Positions 32,811 to 42,527 are shown, counted from the first letter of the stretch. The stretch is DNA of 64,000 nt from JAAXHH01 sp965200485 (GCA_965200485.1 CBDAUD010000001.1:1054001-1118000), one strand, 5' to 3'. Made by a program: numbers and translations. The notes: a model not told the origin generated them from the letters alone.

Positions 32811-35039
32811 ATGGGAAACGACGAAAAACAGGCTACGTTGTTTGACGGAGTAGCTGAACCAAAATCAAGTCTTCGGCACGCCCGTGCCGATAACCATTGG
32901 TTTGGACTAAGTGTACCTCATCGGCGGCTGCTGGATGCCGCTCAAGACGGTTGGCTTCGTCCACAACCTGACCTTAGCGGTCTTTTGTTGGGCATATCTA
33001 CATTCGTTACTGAGCAGTATGAAGATAGAAAACACATGATCACAGCACACATGAAGTTCGACCTGCAAAAACTACCTGGCATAGACGTGTTTGTTTTTCG
33101 CAATAGCCAGTGGTTGCCGTGCAAGTCTGCTGACCTCAAGGCATGTGATGACATGTTGTACTGGCCCGGCGCATTGCCAGTTTTTTCAATATCTGCTTTG
33201 ATAGTTGCATCTGATGAAGAACGACAACGGCTTAGCGGCATTTTACGTCAGTTCTCCAATGTAAGTCTGCCTGTCAATATCACAGTAGACCCCATCAAAC
33301 CTCTTGTCCCCCAAGATCGAATGGAGCCGCCCGAGGCGGAAACAAGAATCGACATCCCACCTGGAGAGGATGCGATCCGTGGTGCCATGAGCATGGCGGT
33401 TTGGGCGGTACCCCGAACCGATCCTTGGTTGGAATTAATGATTGAAAGTCTGTCCAATGAGAGCATGAAACTTACTGAATCAGCTGCCGAAGTAGAGGCT
33501 AATTGGTGGCGAGCAACGCCGTGGGGTAAGGAGCTTCACAACGTAGTGGTTGCGGATTTCCAGGATAGTCTGTGGATGTCTGCCATCGAGGTCTTTCGGG
33601 AGATTTCAGGCAAAGGCGGTGCGGGTCCTGTCGAGGTCGCCGGCCAAATCAAATCCAAGGCCGATACTACGTACTGCGTTGGCTGCTCGCCGGCGGAAAC
33701 CTCTGCTTGGCTAAACGATACAAGTCGTATTCTGCATGCGGAGTCCGTTTTCGATCCCTCGCATTGGCAGCACGGTCCGGTCGGTATGGCAATCCTATTG
33801 GTACTGACACGCCCCGCCCCAGACAACTTTAAAACATGGCACCGGGATAGACTTGGTGAACTACCTCCAAGCGTGTGGTGGTCTGCCGCGACCTTGTGCG
33901 GTCTCCGACACGGTTATAAAAAACTGGACCTTTGTTTTCGGGGCGAATCGTCTCTCCAAGAAGCTCTAGCGGTACATGCATTGCAGTCAAGTAATCCGTC
34001 TCTTCAGAATATAAACTGGCCTGTTTGGACAGGCGAATTTGGTTGGCGCCGGGATAGGGACGGTAACGAGTTTGAGTTGTTATGGGGCAATAAGCCCATG
34101 GTACGTAAATCAGGTATTGCACGTAGCCGATGGTATGTAGCTGACTATAATAACGACCGTGTTCGGGATACGGCTACAGCGTTGGCGAAAGAATTGAAAT
34201 GGTCTTGTTTACGTCAGAAAATCCGACTCAAAGAAGGTCATGTCGACTATTCTGGTTCAGGTGAAATCGAAGTCCGCGACAGCGAACTCGCCATTCGAGG
34301 AGAAATAGACGTACTATTGCCGTTGAACACGCCGATTCAAACTGAATTGGATGTCGAGTCCTTTCGTTGTCATCTCGTCACGGAAGCTGCTGGCCGAATT
34401 CCCGAACCCCCCAAGGTTCTCACTTACAGACCTCGGTCAACAGACCATGTCATCCCCGGACTAATTTACATGCCAAACTTCTTGAGCGAGGATGAAGAGG
34501 CAGAGATCGTTAAGAAGATCGATGAGCGTGACTGGATAGATGAGATGGGGAGACGCGTACAGCATTACGGATGGAGATACGACTATAAAAGCCGTCGAAT
34601 AGCCCCTGGCATACGTATAGACAAACTGCCCGATTGGGCTCTTCAAGTAGCACAGCAACTAGTTGAACAGAAGCTACTGCCACAGATGCCAGATTCATTG
34701 ATTGTCAACGAATATCGTAGTAAGCAAGGTATCGGCAAGCATGTGGACAAAGAATCAGACTTCGCCGATGACATTGCTATGGTCAGCTTGTTGGAATCTT
34801 GGGTGATGTGGTTTCGAAAAAACGGCAACAAAAAGGCTAAGGATAAGCGCACAGTCATGCTGGACCGTCAGAGTGTAGCTGTCATGAGTGGGCCTGCCCG
34901 CTATGAATGGACCCATGAGATACCAAAACGACTAAAAGAGCCGGATCCCGAGACGCCTGAAGGTAAGTTAGAGATACCACGGGATCGCCGTATCTCGCTG
35001 ACGTTTCGCAAAGTACTTGAAGAAAACGTCCAGCGATGA
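32811..35039 (+). CDS. AlkB-type 2-oxoglutarate dioxygenase with large unknown N-terminal region
   Basis: A 742-residue protein. The last 180 residues are an AlkB-like Fe(II)/2-oxoglutarate dioxygenase: NEYRSKQGIGKHVD gives His644 and Asp646, TH in YEWTHEIP gives His702, and RRISLTFR gives Arg727 and Arg733 at the AlkB spacing for 2-oxoglutarate and substrate. All key residues are present. The first 560 residues match nothing I recognise; they have several Trp-rich strands (HWFGLSVPHRRLLDAAQ, NEFELLWGNKPM). AlkB proteins oxidatively remove alkyl groups from nucleic acid bases. The tight operon with a helicase and a methyltransferase suggests work on a modified base, either repair, editing or defence. 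The gene is AT-richer than the chromosome. Confidence 0.82.
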   Translation: MGNDEKQATLFDGVAEPKSSLRHARADNHWFGLSVPHRRLLDAAQDGWLRPQPDLSGLLLGISTFVTEQYEDRKHMITAHMKFDLQKLPGIDVFVFRNSQWLPCKSADLKACDDMLYWPGALPVFSISALIVASDEERQRLSGILRQFSNVSLPVNITVDPIKPLVPQDRMEPPEAETRIDIPPGEDAIRGAMSMAVWAVPRTDPWLELMIESLSNESMKLTESAAEVEANWWRATPWGKELHNVVVADFQDSLWMSAIEVFREISGKGGAGPVEVAGQIKSKADTTYCVGCSPAETSAWLNDTSRILHAESVFDPSHWQHGPVGMAILLVLTRPAPDNFKTWHRDRLGELPPSVWWSAATLCGLRHGYKKLDLCFRGESSLQEALAVHALQSSNPSLQNINWPVWTGEFGWRRDRDGNEFELLWGNKPMVRKSGIARSRWYVADYNNDRVRDTATALAKELKWSCLRQKIRLKEGHVDYSGSGEIEVRDSELAIRGEIDVLLPLNTPIQTELDVESFRCHLVTEAAGRIPEPPKVLTYRPRSTDHVIPGLIYMPNFLSEDEEAEIVKKIDERDWIDEMGRRVQHYGWRYDYKSRRIAPGIRIDKLPDWALQVAQQLVEQKLLPQMPDSLIVNEYRSKQGIGKHVDKESDFADDIAMVSLLESWVMWFRKNGNKKAKDKRTVMLDRQSVAVMSGPARYEWTHEIPKRLKEPDPETPEGKLEIPRDRRISLTFRKVLEENVQR

Positions 35040-35078
35040 TCACACGATCACCTCTACATTTATAGGGGAACAAACAAG

Positions 35079-35906
35079 TTGGCGGTAGAATTGCCACAAT
35101 GGCTGGAACGCCTCCGATCTTGTGTAATCGTCGACCGCGTCAATAACGATTCTCGGTCTGTCGGAGGAACTTTTTTTGGGGTCAACCGAGAAACGGCACA
35201 ACGTGAGGTGTTAGGTAGAGGGCAGGCAAACTTCGACGAGCCTTGGCGTGATCTTACGCCGGAAGATCGCGTGCTTGTGTACGCCTATCTGAATCAAAAG
35301 GGTCACTTGGAAGAGCTGGTTGAAGCGTTTTGCCAGATGTTTCCAGACGGTAACACGCTGTCCGATCCAATAATCATTGATCTGGGATCTGGACCATGCA
35401 CAGGCGGCCTTGCCTTTGCCAGCATCCAGTCTGACAAACCGAAATTCGAATACATCGGAGTGGATCAGTCATGCTCGATGCGTAAATTTGGTAAAACTCT
35501 GTGCTCCAACACCTCACAAATGGCCAAAGTCCAACGACAATGGTCAACAGATATTCCATCGATTTCATGGCAAGCAACACCCGGCTGGCGACCTGTTATC
35601 GTCATCGTATCGTACCTGCTTGCGAGTCCGACTCTTAACCCAGCAGAGCTCGTTGGCCAACTTGAATGCCTTCTGCGAAAAATAGGAAACGGACCGGTTA
35701 CAGTTTTGTATACGAATTCCTCCCAATCCAAAGACAACCGCCGGTTTCCGGAGTTTAGAGATTCGCTGACAAGTATCGGTTGCAGGTTGTACGCCGATGA
35801 TTTGGGAGCGATTGAAGTAAGTCGGGGGATTAGAACACAAGAACGACCTCTACGCTATGCATTGTTCCATCGCCCAAAGCAACAAACCTTGAAGCTTGGC
35901 GGATGA
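35079..35906 (+). CDS. Class I SAM-dependent methyltransferase-like protein
   Basis: A 275-residue protein with a Rossmann methyltransferase core. Motif I is IIDLGSGPCTGG (about 98-109), the acidic residue after strand 2 is in YIGVDQS, and strand 4 is VIVIVSYLLASPTL. The catalytic motif of base methyltransferases, (D/N)PPY or a PC loop, is not evident, so the substrate is open; the PVTVLYTNS strand resembles rRNA or small-molecule methyltransferases. The TTG start at 35079 is supported by AGGGGA 9 bases upstream. It is the third gene of the helicase-AlkB operon, 39 bases after the fusion gene. It could install the methyl group that the dioxygenase reads or removes. Confidence 0.72.
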   Translation: MAVELPQWLERLRSCVIVDRVNNDSRSVGGTFFGVNRETAQREVLGRGQANFDEPWRDLTPEDRVLVYAYLNQKGHLEELVEAFCQMFPDGNTLSDPIIIDLGSGPCTGGLAFASIQSDKPKFEYIGVDQSCSMRKFGKTLCSNTSQMAKVQRQWSTDIPSISWQATPGWRPVIVIVSYLLASPTLNPAELVGQLECLLRKIGNGPVTVLYTNSSQSKDNRRFPEFRDSLTSIGCRLYADDLGAIEVSRGIRTQERPLRYALFHRPKQQTLKLGG

Positions 35907-36051
35907 CAACGGCAGTCGAGTAGAGATCTGTAACTGAATGGTCTTCAACGTGTTCTGCCTTTGTTGCTTCCGAAACCACCGCATACCGGGTAAACCCAAG
36001 ATTGCAACATTCGGATACACGCTGTTCAACCTCATACGGGAGGATTTAATC

Positions 36052-37092
36052 ATGCCCCGACCCCACGTTCTCCTGCTTGCCGTCTTTTTGATCGCCTCTC
36101 CCCTCCAAGCTCAGGAGGTCCCCCCGCCCTTCGGCGATCCGGCGTTCATCGCCCCCGACGCCCGGTTGGAGATGGTGTTCGACGAGGGCCTTGCCCTGAC
36201 CGAAAGCCCGGCCGAGGGCCCGGATGGGATGATCTACTTCAGCGACATCACCTTCACCTCGTCCGCCGGATCCGATGGCATCGAGGCGGGCCACATCTGG
36301 CGTTACGACCCGAAGTCGGGCGAGACCTCGATTTATCGTTCGCCGAGCGGGATGTCCAACGGTCTGAAGTTTGACGCCCAGGACCGTCTCATAGCCGCGG
36401 AGGGCGCTGATCAGGGCGGACGGCGGGTGACTAGGACGGACATGAGCACGGGCAAGGCCTACATCATCGCCCACGCCTACGAGGGCCGGCCGTTCAACGC
36501 TCCCAACGACATCGCCATCGACGAGCGGGGCCGGGTCTACTTCAGCGATCCGAAGTACATCGGAAACGAGTCCGTGGAGCAGCCGGTGATGGCCGTGTAC
36601 CGCATCGACCTGGACGGCTCGATCCATCGGATCATCACCGACGCCGGCAAACCGAACGGCGTGGTGGTTTCTCCCGACCAGAAGACGCTTTACGTGGTCA
36701 GCAACGACAACGGTTCCATCGATCTGGGCAAGATGACCCCGGACGTCCCGGTGCACAAGGGGCGCATGGCGCTGCTGGCCTACGACCTGCACGAGGACGG
36801 CTCGGCCACCTTCCGGAGCGTCCTGGTGGACTATCTGCCTGAAGACGGTCCCGACGGGCTGGTCGTTGACGTCGAGGGGAATCTGTACGTGGCCGAGCGC
36901 GACATGACCCGGCCGGGCATCGCCATTCGTGCGCCGGACGGCACGGAACGGGCGTTCATTCCCACGGGCGTGCTGCCCACCAACGTGGGCTTCGGACGGG
37001 GCGAAAACGATCGGATCCTGTACATCACCGCCGGAACCGGGCTCTACCGGATTCCCGTGATGAAGGCCGGCTACCACCTGCCGAGGGAGTAA
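36052..37092 (+). CDS. SMP-30/gluconolactonase-family secreted protein
   Basis: A 346-residue six-bladed propeller protein of the SMP-30/gluconolaconase/LRE family. A signal peptide (MPRPHVLLLAVFLIASPLQA, then QEV) directs it to the periplasm. Family metal-site features are seen: the Glu of ALTESPAEGPDG, GMSNGLKFDAQDRL, the Asn-Asp in APNDIAIDERGRVYFSD, and NGVVVSPDQKTLYV with the Asp of DGLVVDVEGNLYVAE. These suggest a lactonase on sugar lactones. GGGAGG upstream supports the ATG at 36052. A sodium-solute symporter follows within 43 bases, so the pair may hydrolyse and take up a sugar acid. Confidence 0.88.
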   Translation: MPRPHVLLLAVFLIASPLQAQEVPPPFGDPAFIAPDARLEMVFDEGLALTESPAEGPDGMIYFSDITFTSSAGSDGIEAGHIWRYDPKSGETSIYRSPSGMSNGLKFDAQDRLIAAEGADQGGRRVTRTDMSTGKAYIIAHAYEGRPFNAPNDIAIDERGRVYFSDPKYIGNESVEQPVMAVYRIDLDGSIHRIITDAGKPNGVVVSPDQKTLYVVSNDNGSIDLGKMTPDVPVHKGRMALLAYDLHEDGSATFRSVLVDYLPEDGPDGLVVDVEGNLYVAERDMTRPGIAIRAPDGTERAFIPTGVLPTNVGFGRGENDRILYITAGTGLYRIPVMKAGYHLPRE

Positions 37093-37110
37093 GTGCCGCG
37101 GGAGTAAGCG
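37081..37110 (+). repeat. 15-bp tandem repeat across the SMP-30 stop
   Basis: CCGAGGGAGTAAGTG (37081-37095) contains the TAA stop of the SMP-30 gene, and CCGCGGGAGTAAGCG (37096-37110) repeats it with a second in-frame TAA. Confidence 0.75.
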
Positions 37111-37134
37111 CCGCACCACACCCGCCTATAACCC

Positions 37135-38841
37135 ATGTCCCTTCTAGACTGGACCATCGTTTTTCTCGTGAACGGCGGCATCGTCGTGTACGGCCTGCTG
37201 GCGTTTCGGGAGAAAAGCGAGAGCTTCGACTGGTACCTGGCGGCCAAGTCCATGCCGTGGTGGGCGATCGGGCTCTCCGCCTTTGGCACGGCCGTGGACA
37301 GCGGCGACTACGTGGCGATCGCCGGCGGTGCCTACCAGTACGGCCTCTCCCAGTTGTCGCAGTGGTGGCTCGGGATCGCCATCGGCTGGTTCGTGCTCAG
37401 CTTCTTCGTCATCCTGCCCATGTACCGTTCGGGCGTCTTCACCAACGCCGAATGGCTCGAATTTCGTTTCGGCCCCTCCGTCCGCGTCATGGCGGTGCTC
37501 ATCAACATCCAGTCCCGCACGAACGTACTCGCCAACATCTTCTTCTCCATGTACCTGGTGCTCAGCGTGCTGGCCGGATTCTCGCCGACCGGAAGCTGGC
37601 TGGTCGTGGTGGCGGTGGCCGTATCGGCGACGCTCTATATCGTACGCGGCGGGCTCAAGGCGGGCGTTTTCACCGACGCGGTGCAGAGCGTGGCCATGAT
37701 CGTGGGGTCCTTCGTGCTCTGGATCGTGGTCTGGGTCCGGGGCGGCGGATGGTCGGGCCTGAACGAACGGCTGGCCGCCGTGGATCCCGGCCTGCCGGAT
37801 GTGATGCTGCACGTGGGCGGGTATGCGCCGCCGGGCGTTCCCGCGGCGGTGGTCATCCTGAGTTTCATCGTCGTGCTGACCATGTATGCGGTGATCAACC
37901 AGTACGAGGCCATCCGGTTCCTGGGCGCCAGGTCGGAATGGGACTTCAAGATGGCCGCGGTGCTGGCCAGCGCGGCCACGGCCGTGTGTCTCTGGTTCAA
38001 CATCACCATGGGGCCCATGGCCCGGGCGGATTTCCCCGGTCTCGAATCCATCGACCAGGCCTATCCGCTCATGATCCAGGCCTACCTGCCCCACGGACTC
38101 GTCGGGATTGTGGTAGCGGGTCTGATCGCCGGCGGCTACTCGACCTTCGACTCCATCGGGATCGGCATCTCCAGCCTCTTCGTCCGCGACATATACGCCC
38201 GGTTCATCGTCAAGCGCGCATCGGATGCCCACTATACGCGGGTCGGACGCATCGCGGCCCCCTTCATCATGGCCCTGGGATTCGCCTACGTGCCTTTCAT
38301 ACAGCAGGGCATGCTGGCCTTCTACCTCCGGCTGGCAGGCGCCATCGCCGTGCCGCTCATGACGGTCATCCTCATGGGCGTCTTCACCCGCGTCCACCGG
38401 CAAACCGGCATCCTGGGCCTGCTCATCGGTCTCGGCTACGGCATATCGGCCATCCTGGGCGAGCACCTGAGCTGGGGGTTGCCCGTGTGGTATACCAACA
38501 CGTGGTGGACCTACCTCTGGAACATCGTCCTGCCCGCGGGCGGCATGCTGGTCGCGTCGGCGCTGATCACGTGGCGGCGCGGACCGGTTTCGGACGATGA
38601 CCTGGAAGGACTGGTCTACGCGCGCGAAAACGACATCCCCTCGGTACGAAACCGCATGGCCCACCGGCTGAAAATCCTCGAAGGAACCTGGCTGCAGAAG
38701 ACGCTGGCGGCAGCGCCGATTCGCGGGGCCTACCCCTTCAAACTGCCTCCCGGCGGCCTTCCGTTCTACAGACGGCCCGGCCTGCTCGCCCTGGGCTATC
38801 TGGCCATCGCGTCGGGGCTGCTGTTCGGGGTGCTGTGGTAA
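37135..38841 (+). CDS. Sodium:solute symporter family protein
   Basis: A 568-residue inner-membrane symporter of the SSS family with about thirteen hydrophobic helices. The first helix IVFLVNGGIVVYGLLAF, the family feature FDWYLAAKSMPWWAIGLS, then SGDYVAIAGGAYQYG and the unwound helix-like FVLSFFVILPMYRSGVFT fit the group. A later region AGLIAGGYSTFDSIGIGISS corresponds to the sodium-site helix 8 with its Ser/Thr residues. Likely substrates are sugars or sugar acids given the SMP-30 lactonase immediately upstream. A long antisense open frame here is a GC artefact. Confidence 0.9.
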   Translation: MSLLDWTIVFLVNGGIVVYGLLAFREKSESFDWYLAAKSMPWWAIGLSAFGTAVDSGDYVAIAGGAYQYGLSQLSQWWLGIAIGWFVLSFFVILPMYRSGVFTNAEWLEFRFGPSVRVMAVLINIQSRTNVLANIFFSMYLVLSVLAGFSPTGSWLVVVAVAVSATLYIVRGGLKAGVFTDAVQSVAMIVGSFVLWIVVWVRGGGWSGLNERLAAVDPGLPDVMLHVGGYAPPGVPAAVVILSFIVVLTMYAVINQYEAIRFLGARSEWDFKMAAVLASAATAVCLWFNITMGPMARADFPGLESIDQAYPLMIQAYLPHGLVGIVVAGLIAGGYSTFDSIGIGISSLFVRDIYARFIVKRASDAHYTRVGRIAAPFIMALGFAYVPFIQQGMLAFYLRLAGAIAVPLMTVILMGVFTRVHRQTGILGLLIGLGYGISAILGEHLSWGLPVWYTNTWWTYLWNIVLPAGGMLVASALITWRRGPVSDDDLEGLVYARENDIPSVRNRMAHRLKILEGTWLQKTLAAAPIRGAYPFKLPPGGLPFYRRPGLLALGYLAIASGLLFGVLW

Positions 38842-38888
38842 GGAACCGTCAAGCCACGAAGGCATTGATCCGATCCCGATGTCCGACA

Positions 38889-38960
38889 GCGTGTTTCCGT
38901 GCAGCAGCGAGTTTCCTACCGGTAACGTATTCCCGCCCGGTAGCGTGTTTCCACGCTTTG
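38889..38960 (+). repeat. 18-bp tandem array (four units)
   Basis: Four degenerate units stand head to tail, beginning AGCGTGTTTCCGTGCAGC and AGCGAGTTTCCTACCGGT. They occupy the first part of the 273-base gap between the symporter and permease genes, which has no gene. Confidence 0.75.
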
Positions 38961-39047
38961 CAGGATGTTTCCGGCTGCCACGAACGAGAAACGCCGATTT
39001 TGAAACATCGACAGACCTTCCGGCGTCTCAATATCACTTGATCGCCG

Positions 39048-39098
39048 GAGCCAAGTCTGTTCGAGCGCCAAGTCCGTTCAGGCGCCACGTCTAATCTG
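39048..39098 (+). repeat. 17-bp tandem array (three units)
   Basis: Units GAGCCAAGTCTGTTCGA, GCGCCAAGTCCGTTCAG and GCGCCACGTCTAATCTG lie just before the permease start. The same gap holds a different 18-bp array at 38889. Confidence 0.75.
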
Positions 39099-39114
39099 AT
39101 CGAGGACTGTACCG

Positions 39115-41526
39115 ATGCTCAAAAACTATCTGACCATTGCCTTGAGAAACCTGCTTAGACACCGGGGCTATTCGGCGATCAACATACTGGGGCTGGCCAT
39201 CGGGATCGCCTGCTGCGTGCTGATCCTGCTCTACGTGCAGGACGAACTCAGTTACGATCAGCATCATGAGAAGAAAGAACGGATCTACCGCGTGGTGGAG
39301 TCCGCGACGGTTGCGGGCAGGCCCATCGAAGCCGCGGTGACGCCGCCTCCTTGGGGCCCGGTGCTGGCAAAGGACTATCCGGTAATCGAGGCGTTTACCC
39401 GGATCAAGCCGCCGAATTCCCGGTGGCTGATTCGATACGGGGAGAACCGGTTCTACGAGCGGTATTTCATCTTCGCGGATTCATCGGTCTTCGACATTTT
39501 CACCATCCCGCTGAGCCAGGGGAATCCAAAGACGGCGCTGGCCGCGCCGCATGCCGTGGTGCTGTCGGAATCCATGGCCGACAAGTACTTCGGGGACAAG
39601 GACCCGATTGGCGAGGTACTGACAGCCGACAACCTGTACGAGTTCACGGTGACCGGCGTGATGCGGGACATGCCGAAGAGCGCGCATTTCCATGCCGATT
39701 TCCTGGCTTCCTACGCCTCCCTGGCGCCGAACAAGCTGTACGACGAGCCGTCCACGATGCAGAACCAGGGCTTCAGCCATGACTTGTATACCTACCTGTT
39801 GTTACGGGAAGGTGTTGCTCCCGAGGGTCTGGAAAAGGAATTCCCCGCTTTTCTGGACAAGTATCTTGGCGAATTGCTCAAGTCCGTAGGCATACAGGCC
39901 AGGCCCTACCTGCAGCCCATCACCGATATCCATCTCTACTCGAACCTCGAGGCCGAGATCGCGCCGAACAGCAACATCCGGTACGTGTACATCTTCTCCT
40001 CCCTGGCCGTCTTCATCCTGCTGATCGCCTGCGTGAACTTCATGAATCTGTCCACCGCCCGCTCCGCCCGCCGGGCGCAGGAAGTCGGCATCCGGAAAGT
40101 GCTGGGCGCCCATCGGAATCAGCTGATCAAACAGTTTACGGGCGAATCGATCCTGGTCTCCCTCGTCGCTCTTGTCATCGCGCTGGGACTGGTTCATCTG
40201 CTGCTGCCGCAGTTCAACCTGTTGTCGGGCAAAACGCTGGCAATGGACTACGGGTCCGTCTGGTTGGCGCCGACCCTGGTGGCCATTACCCTGGTTACGG
40301 GGGTCGTCGCGGGCGGATATCCCGCCTTCATCCTGTCCTCCTTCAGGCCGGTTGCGGTGCTGACCGGCGTGCTGAAGGCAGGGGCCGCCCATTCGTTCCT
40401 CAAGAAAATTCTGATCACCTTCCAGTTCGGCATCTCCATTCTGATGATCGTCGGAACCATCGTTGTGCTCGACCAGTTGGCCTACATGCAAAACAAGCAG
40501 CTGGGTTTTGACGAAGACAATCTGGCCGTCGTTCGTCTGCCGGATGAAGAAGTGGTTAAGGGCTTTCCAGCTTATCGGGATGCCCTGATGCAGTATCCTG
40601 AAATCCTGAACGTGAGTTCGACGAGCGCGGTGCCGGGTGGCCAGACGAGCCTCAACCTTGTGACGCCGGAAGGCGTGCAGGAGGATGAGAGTCCGGTTTA
40701 CCAGATGATCTGGACGGATTATGATTTCATAGAAGCGCTCGGCATCGAGATGGCGTCGGGACGTTCGTTTTCCCGGGCATTCGGTTCGGATTCCACGGCC
40801 TGTCTGATCAATGAAGCGGCCGTCCAAAGCCTCGGATGGGAGAACCCGGTTGGCAGGACCTTCCGAATAACCGGCGCGGGCGAAACCGCGCCGCTGCTGA
40901 ATGTCGTCGGCGTCATGGCGGATTTCCACGTGCAGTCCCTGCATCAGCCCATCGCGCCGCTGATGGTACGACTGGCGGACGAACCCGCTTCCATGATGGT
41001 GGTCAGGCTACAGGGGACCAACGTATCCGGAGGACTCGAGATCCTCCAGGATCAGTGGCGGAAGACTTATCCGAGCCATCCCGCCATGGACTATTCGTTT
41101 CTCGACGACGACATTGCGCAACTGTACCAGGCCGAACAGAGACTGGGTTCCGTATTCATCGCCGGCGCGGCGCTTTCCATCTTCATCGCCTGCCTGGGGC
41201 TGCTGGGACTCTCGGCCTTCATGGCGGAACAGCGAACCCGGGAGATCGGCGTGCGCAAGGTGCTCGGCGCCACGATCTCGAACGTTGTCCTGCTGTTGTC
41301 CGGGGATTTTACAAAACTGATCCTGGTGGCCTTCGCGCTCGGTGCGCCGGTGGGTTACTTCGTCATGCAGGCGTGGCTGGATGATTTTCCTTACCGCATC
41401 GAACTGGAAGCAGGCGCGTTCTTGCTTGCGGGTCTGGCCGCGCTGCTGGTCGCCTGGCTGACGGTGGGGTACCAGGCGTTCAAGGCCGCAACCGCCAATC
41501 CGGCGGAAGCGGTGCATGCGAAGTGA
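39115..41526 (+). CDS. MacB/FtsX-type ABC transporter permease
   Basis: An 803-residue permease with two tandem MacB-periplasmic-core/FtsX units. The N-terminus NYLTIALRNLLRHRGYSAIN leads into the first helix (ILGLAIGIACCVLILLYV) and a periplasmic core starting DELSYDQHHEKKERIYR, typical of this group. Three helices near residues 285-420 include the FtsX motif STARSARRAQEVGIRKVLGA. A second core (QLGFDEDNLAVVRLPDEE) and a final FtsX block with EQRTREIGVRKVLGATISN and VLLLSGDFTKL follow. The ATPase partner is not in the window. Such mechanotransmission permeases export lipoproteins, peptides or drugs; the substrate is unknown. Confidence 0.92.
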   Translation: MLKNYLTIALRNLLRHRGYSAINILGLAIGIACCVLILLYVQDELSYDQHHEKKERIYRVVESATVAGRPIEAAVTPPPWGPVLAKDYPVIEAFTRIKPPNSRWLIRYGENRFYERYFIFADSSVFDIFTIPLSQGNPKTALAAPHAVVLSESMADKYFGDKDPIGEVLTADNLYEFTVTGVMRDMPKSAHFHADFLASYASLAPNKLYDEPSTMQNQGFSHDLYTYLLLREGVAPEGLEKEFPAFLDKYLGELLKSVGIQARPYLQPITDIHLYSNLEAEIAPNSNIRYVYIFSSLAVFILLIACVNFMNLSTARSARRAQEVGIRKVLGAHRNQLIKQFTGESILVSLVALVIALGLVHLLLPQFNLLSGKTLAMDYGSVWLAPTLVAITLVTGVVAGGYPAFILSSFRPVAVLTGVLKAGAAHSFLKKILITFQFGISILMIVGTIVVLDQLAYMQNKQLGFDEDNLAVVRLPDEEVVKGFPAYRDALMQYPEILNVSSTSAVPGGQTSLNLVTPEGVQEDESPVYQMIWTDYDFIEALGIEMASGRSFSRAFGSDSTACLINEAAVQSLGWENPVGRTFRITGAGETAPLLNVVGVMADFHVQSLHQPIAPLMVRLADEPASMMVVRLQGTNVSGGLEILQDQWRKTYPSHPAMDYSFLDDDIAQLYQAEQRLGSVFIAGAALSIFIACLGLLGLSAFMAEQRTREIGVRKVLGATISNVVLLLSGDFTKLILVAFALGAPVGYFVMQAWLDDFPYRIELEAGAFLLAGLAALLVAWLTVGYQAFKAATANPAEAVHAK

Positions 41527-41552
41527 GTGGGTGCGTATCTAGGCGTATCGAG

Positions 41553-41582
41553 GGCTTGTGTAGTAAAGGCTTGCGCAGCTAA
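41553..41582 (+). repeat. 15-bp tandem repeat after the permease gene
   Basis: GGCTTGTGTAGTAAA and GGCTTGCGCAGCTAA are adjacent, 27 bases after the permease stop, in a 149-base gap with no gene. Confidence 0.65.
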
Positions 41583-41675
41583 GGAACATCTCCTGCTGTT
41601 CGTCGTATCGGATCGTTTGGCAAGCTTGGGCTCGGAAAGAGCGATAGAGGATTGATTCAGATTTTAGTAAGTTGA

Positions 41676-42527
41676 CTACACGAGAAGCCGGTTGCCACAG
41701 CTCGTGCAATACAACGCCTCCTGCCGATTTGTTGTCTTACAGTTTCCACATATGATCTCAGTGAATGCACCAGTGTGGTAATATCCGCAGGCGGAACAGA
41801 GTTTCGAGTGGAATCTCAGAAGTTCTCCACAACCTTCGCAATGTATCAGGGGAATGTTGCGTCTATATCGAAATGGCGAGATACGCTGTCCCCATCTGAA
41901 CAGCTTGTATGTCCAGATACCGCCAGATACTATTAGTAAATAGCCGAGCCAAGGAATTGGGCTGAACACCAAGTAGTTGAACAGTCCGTGGAAAACTGCT
42001 GCACCTACAAGACCTACCCAGACGACCCAGGCACCGCGGCCACTGCGGTACAATCCTAGTCCAAATCCCCACATGCAGCCAAACACCATATGGCCGAGAG
42101 TGGAAATAGGTGCTCTGATTACCATGACATCGGGCCCGTACCCCAGCACGTAAACGAGGTTTTCCAGGGAAGCGAATCCGAGGCTGGCCGCTGCTCCATA
42201 TACGAGACCATCCATGGACTCTTCAAAGTGCAAAGTACGGTAGACTGATAGCCGAATAGCCAAAAACTTGCACGTCTCTTCCACCGGTCCAATAACCAAC
42301 AGCATGGACATGGAATATGCAGCAAAGGCTGTAATTGGATTGAAGTAAAGTTCAGAGATGAAAAACGAAGTGACTAGGGCAGCGGGAATTGTAGATAAAG
42401 TTCCATAAAGGAAAGTCAGTGCGATCCATTTTCGTGAGGAGGGTCTGAGGCGGTCGAGTCTGACAATAAACCAGAGCCAAAGCAACCCGGGAACAAAAGA
42501 AACCAAGAGGATGCCGAGGCTATTCAC
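41676..42527 (-). CDS. PrsW-family intramembrane metalloprotease with zinc ribbons
   Basis: A 283-residue membrane protease of the PrsW group. About seven transmembrane helices carry the family motifs: GPVEETCK (Glu83, Glu84), SLENLVY (Glu122, Asn123), TLGHMVFG (His146) and FHGLFNY (His180, Asn184). PrsW in Bacillus cleaves an anti-sigma factor; here the substrate is unknown. The C-terminus carries two zinc-ribbon pairs, CEGC with CSAC and CGNC with CTSC, an addition not found in the classical enzyme. The adjacent gene upstream encodes an RDD protein with the same kind of zinc ribbons, 14 bases away, so the two are probably one operon and functionally linked. Confidence 0.88.
   Translation of the reverse strand: MNSLGILLVSFVPGLLWLWFIVRLDRLRPSSRKWIALTFLYGTLSTIPAALVTSFFISELYFNPITAFAAYSMSMLLVIGPVEETCKFLAIRLSVYRTLHFEESMDGLVYGAAASLGFASLENLVYVLGYGPDVMVIRAPISTLGHMVFGCMWGFGLGLYRSGRGAWVVWVGLVGAAVFHGLFNYLVFSPIPWLGYLLIVSGGIWTYKLFRWGQRISPFRYRRNIPLIHCEGCGELLRFHSKLCSACGYYHTGAFTEIICGNCKTTNRQEALYCTSCGNRLLV

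Noticed and set aside
37144..38865. 573-codon antisense frame over the symporter gene
   Set aside because: Charged low-complexity translation mirroring a hydrophobic real protein, the usual GC-rich shadow.
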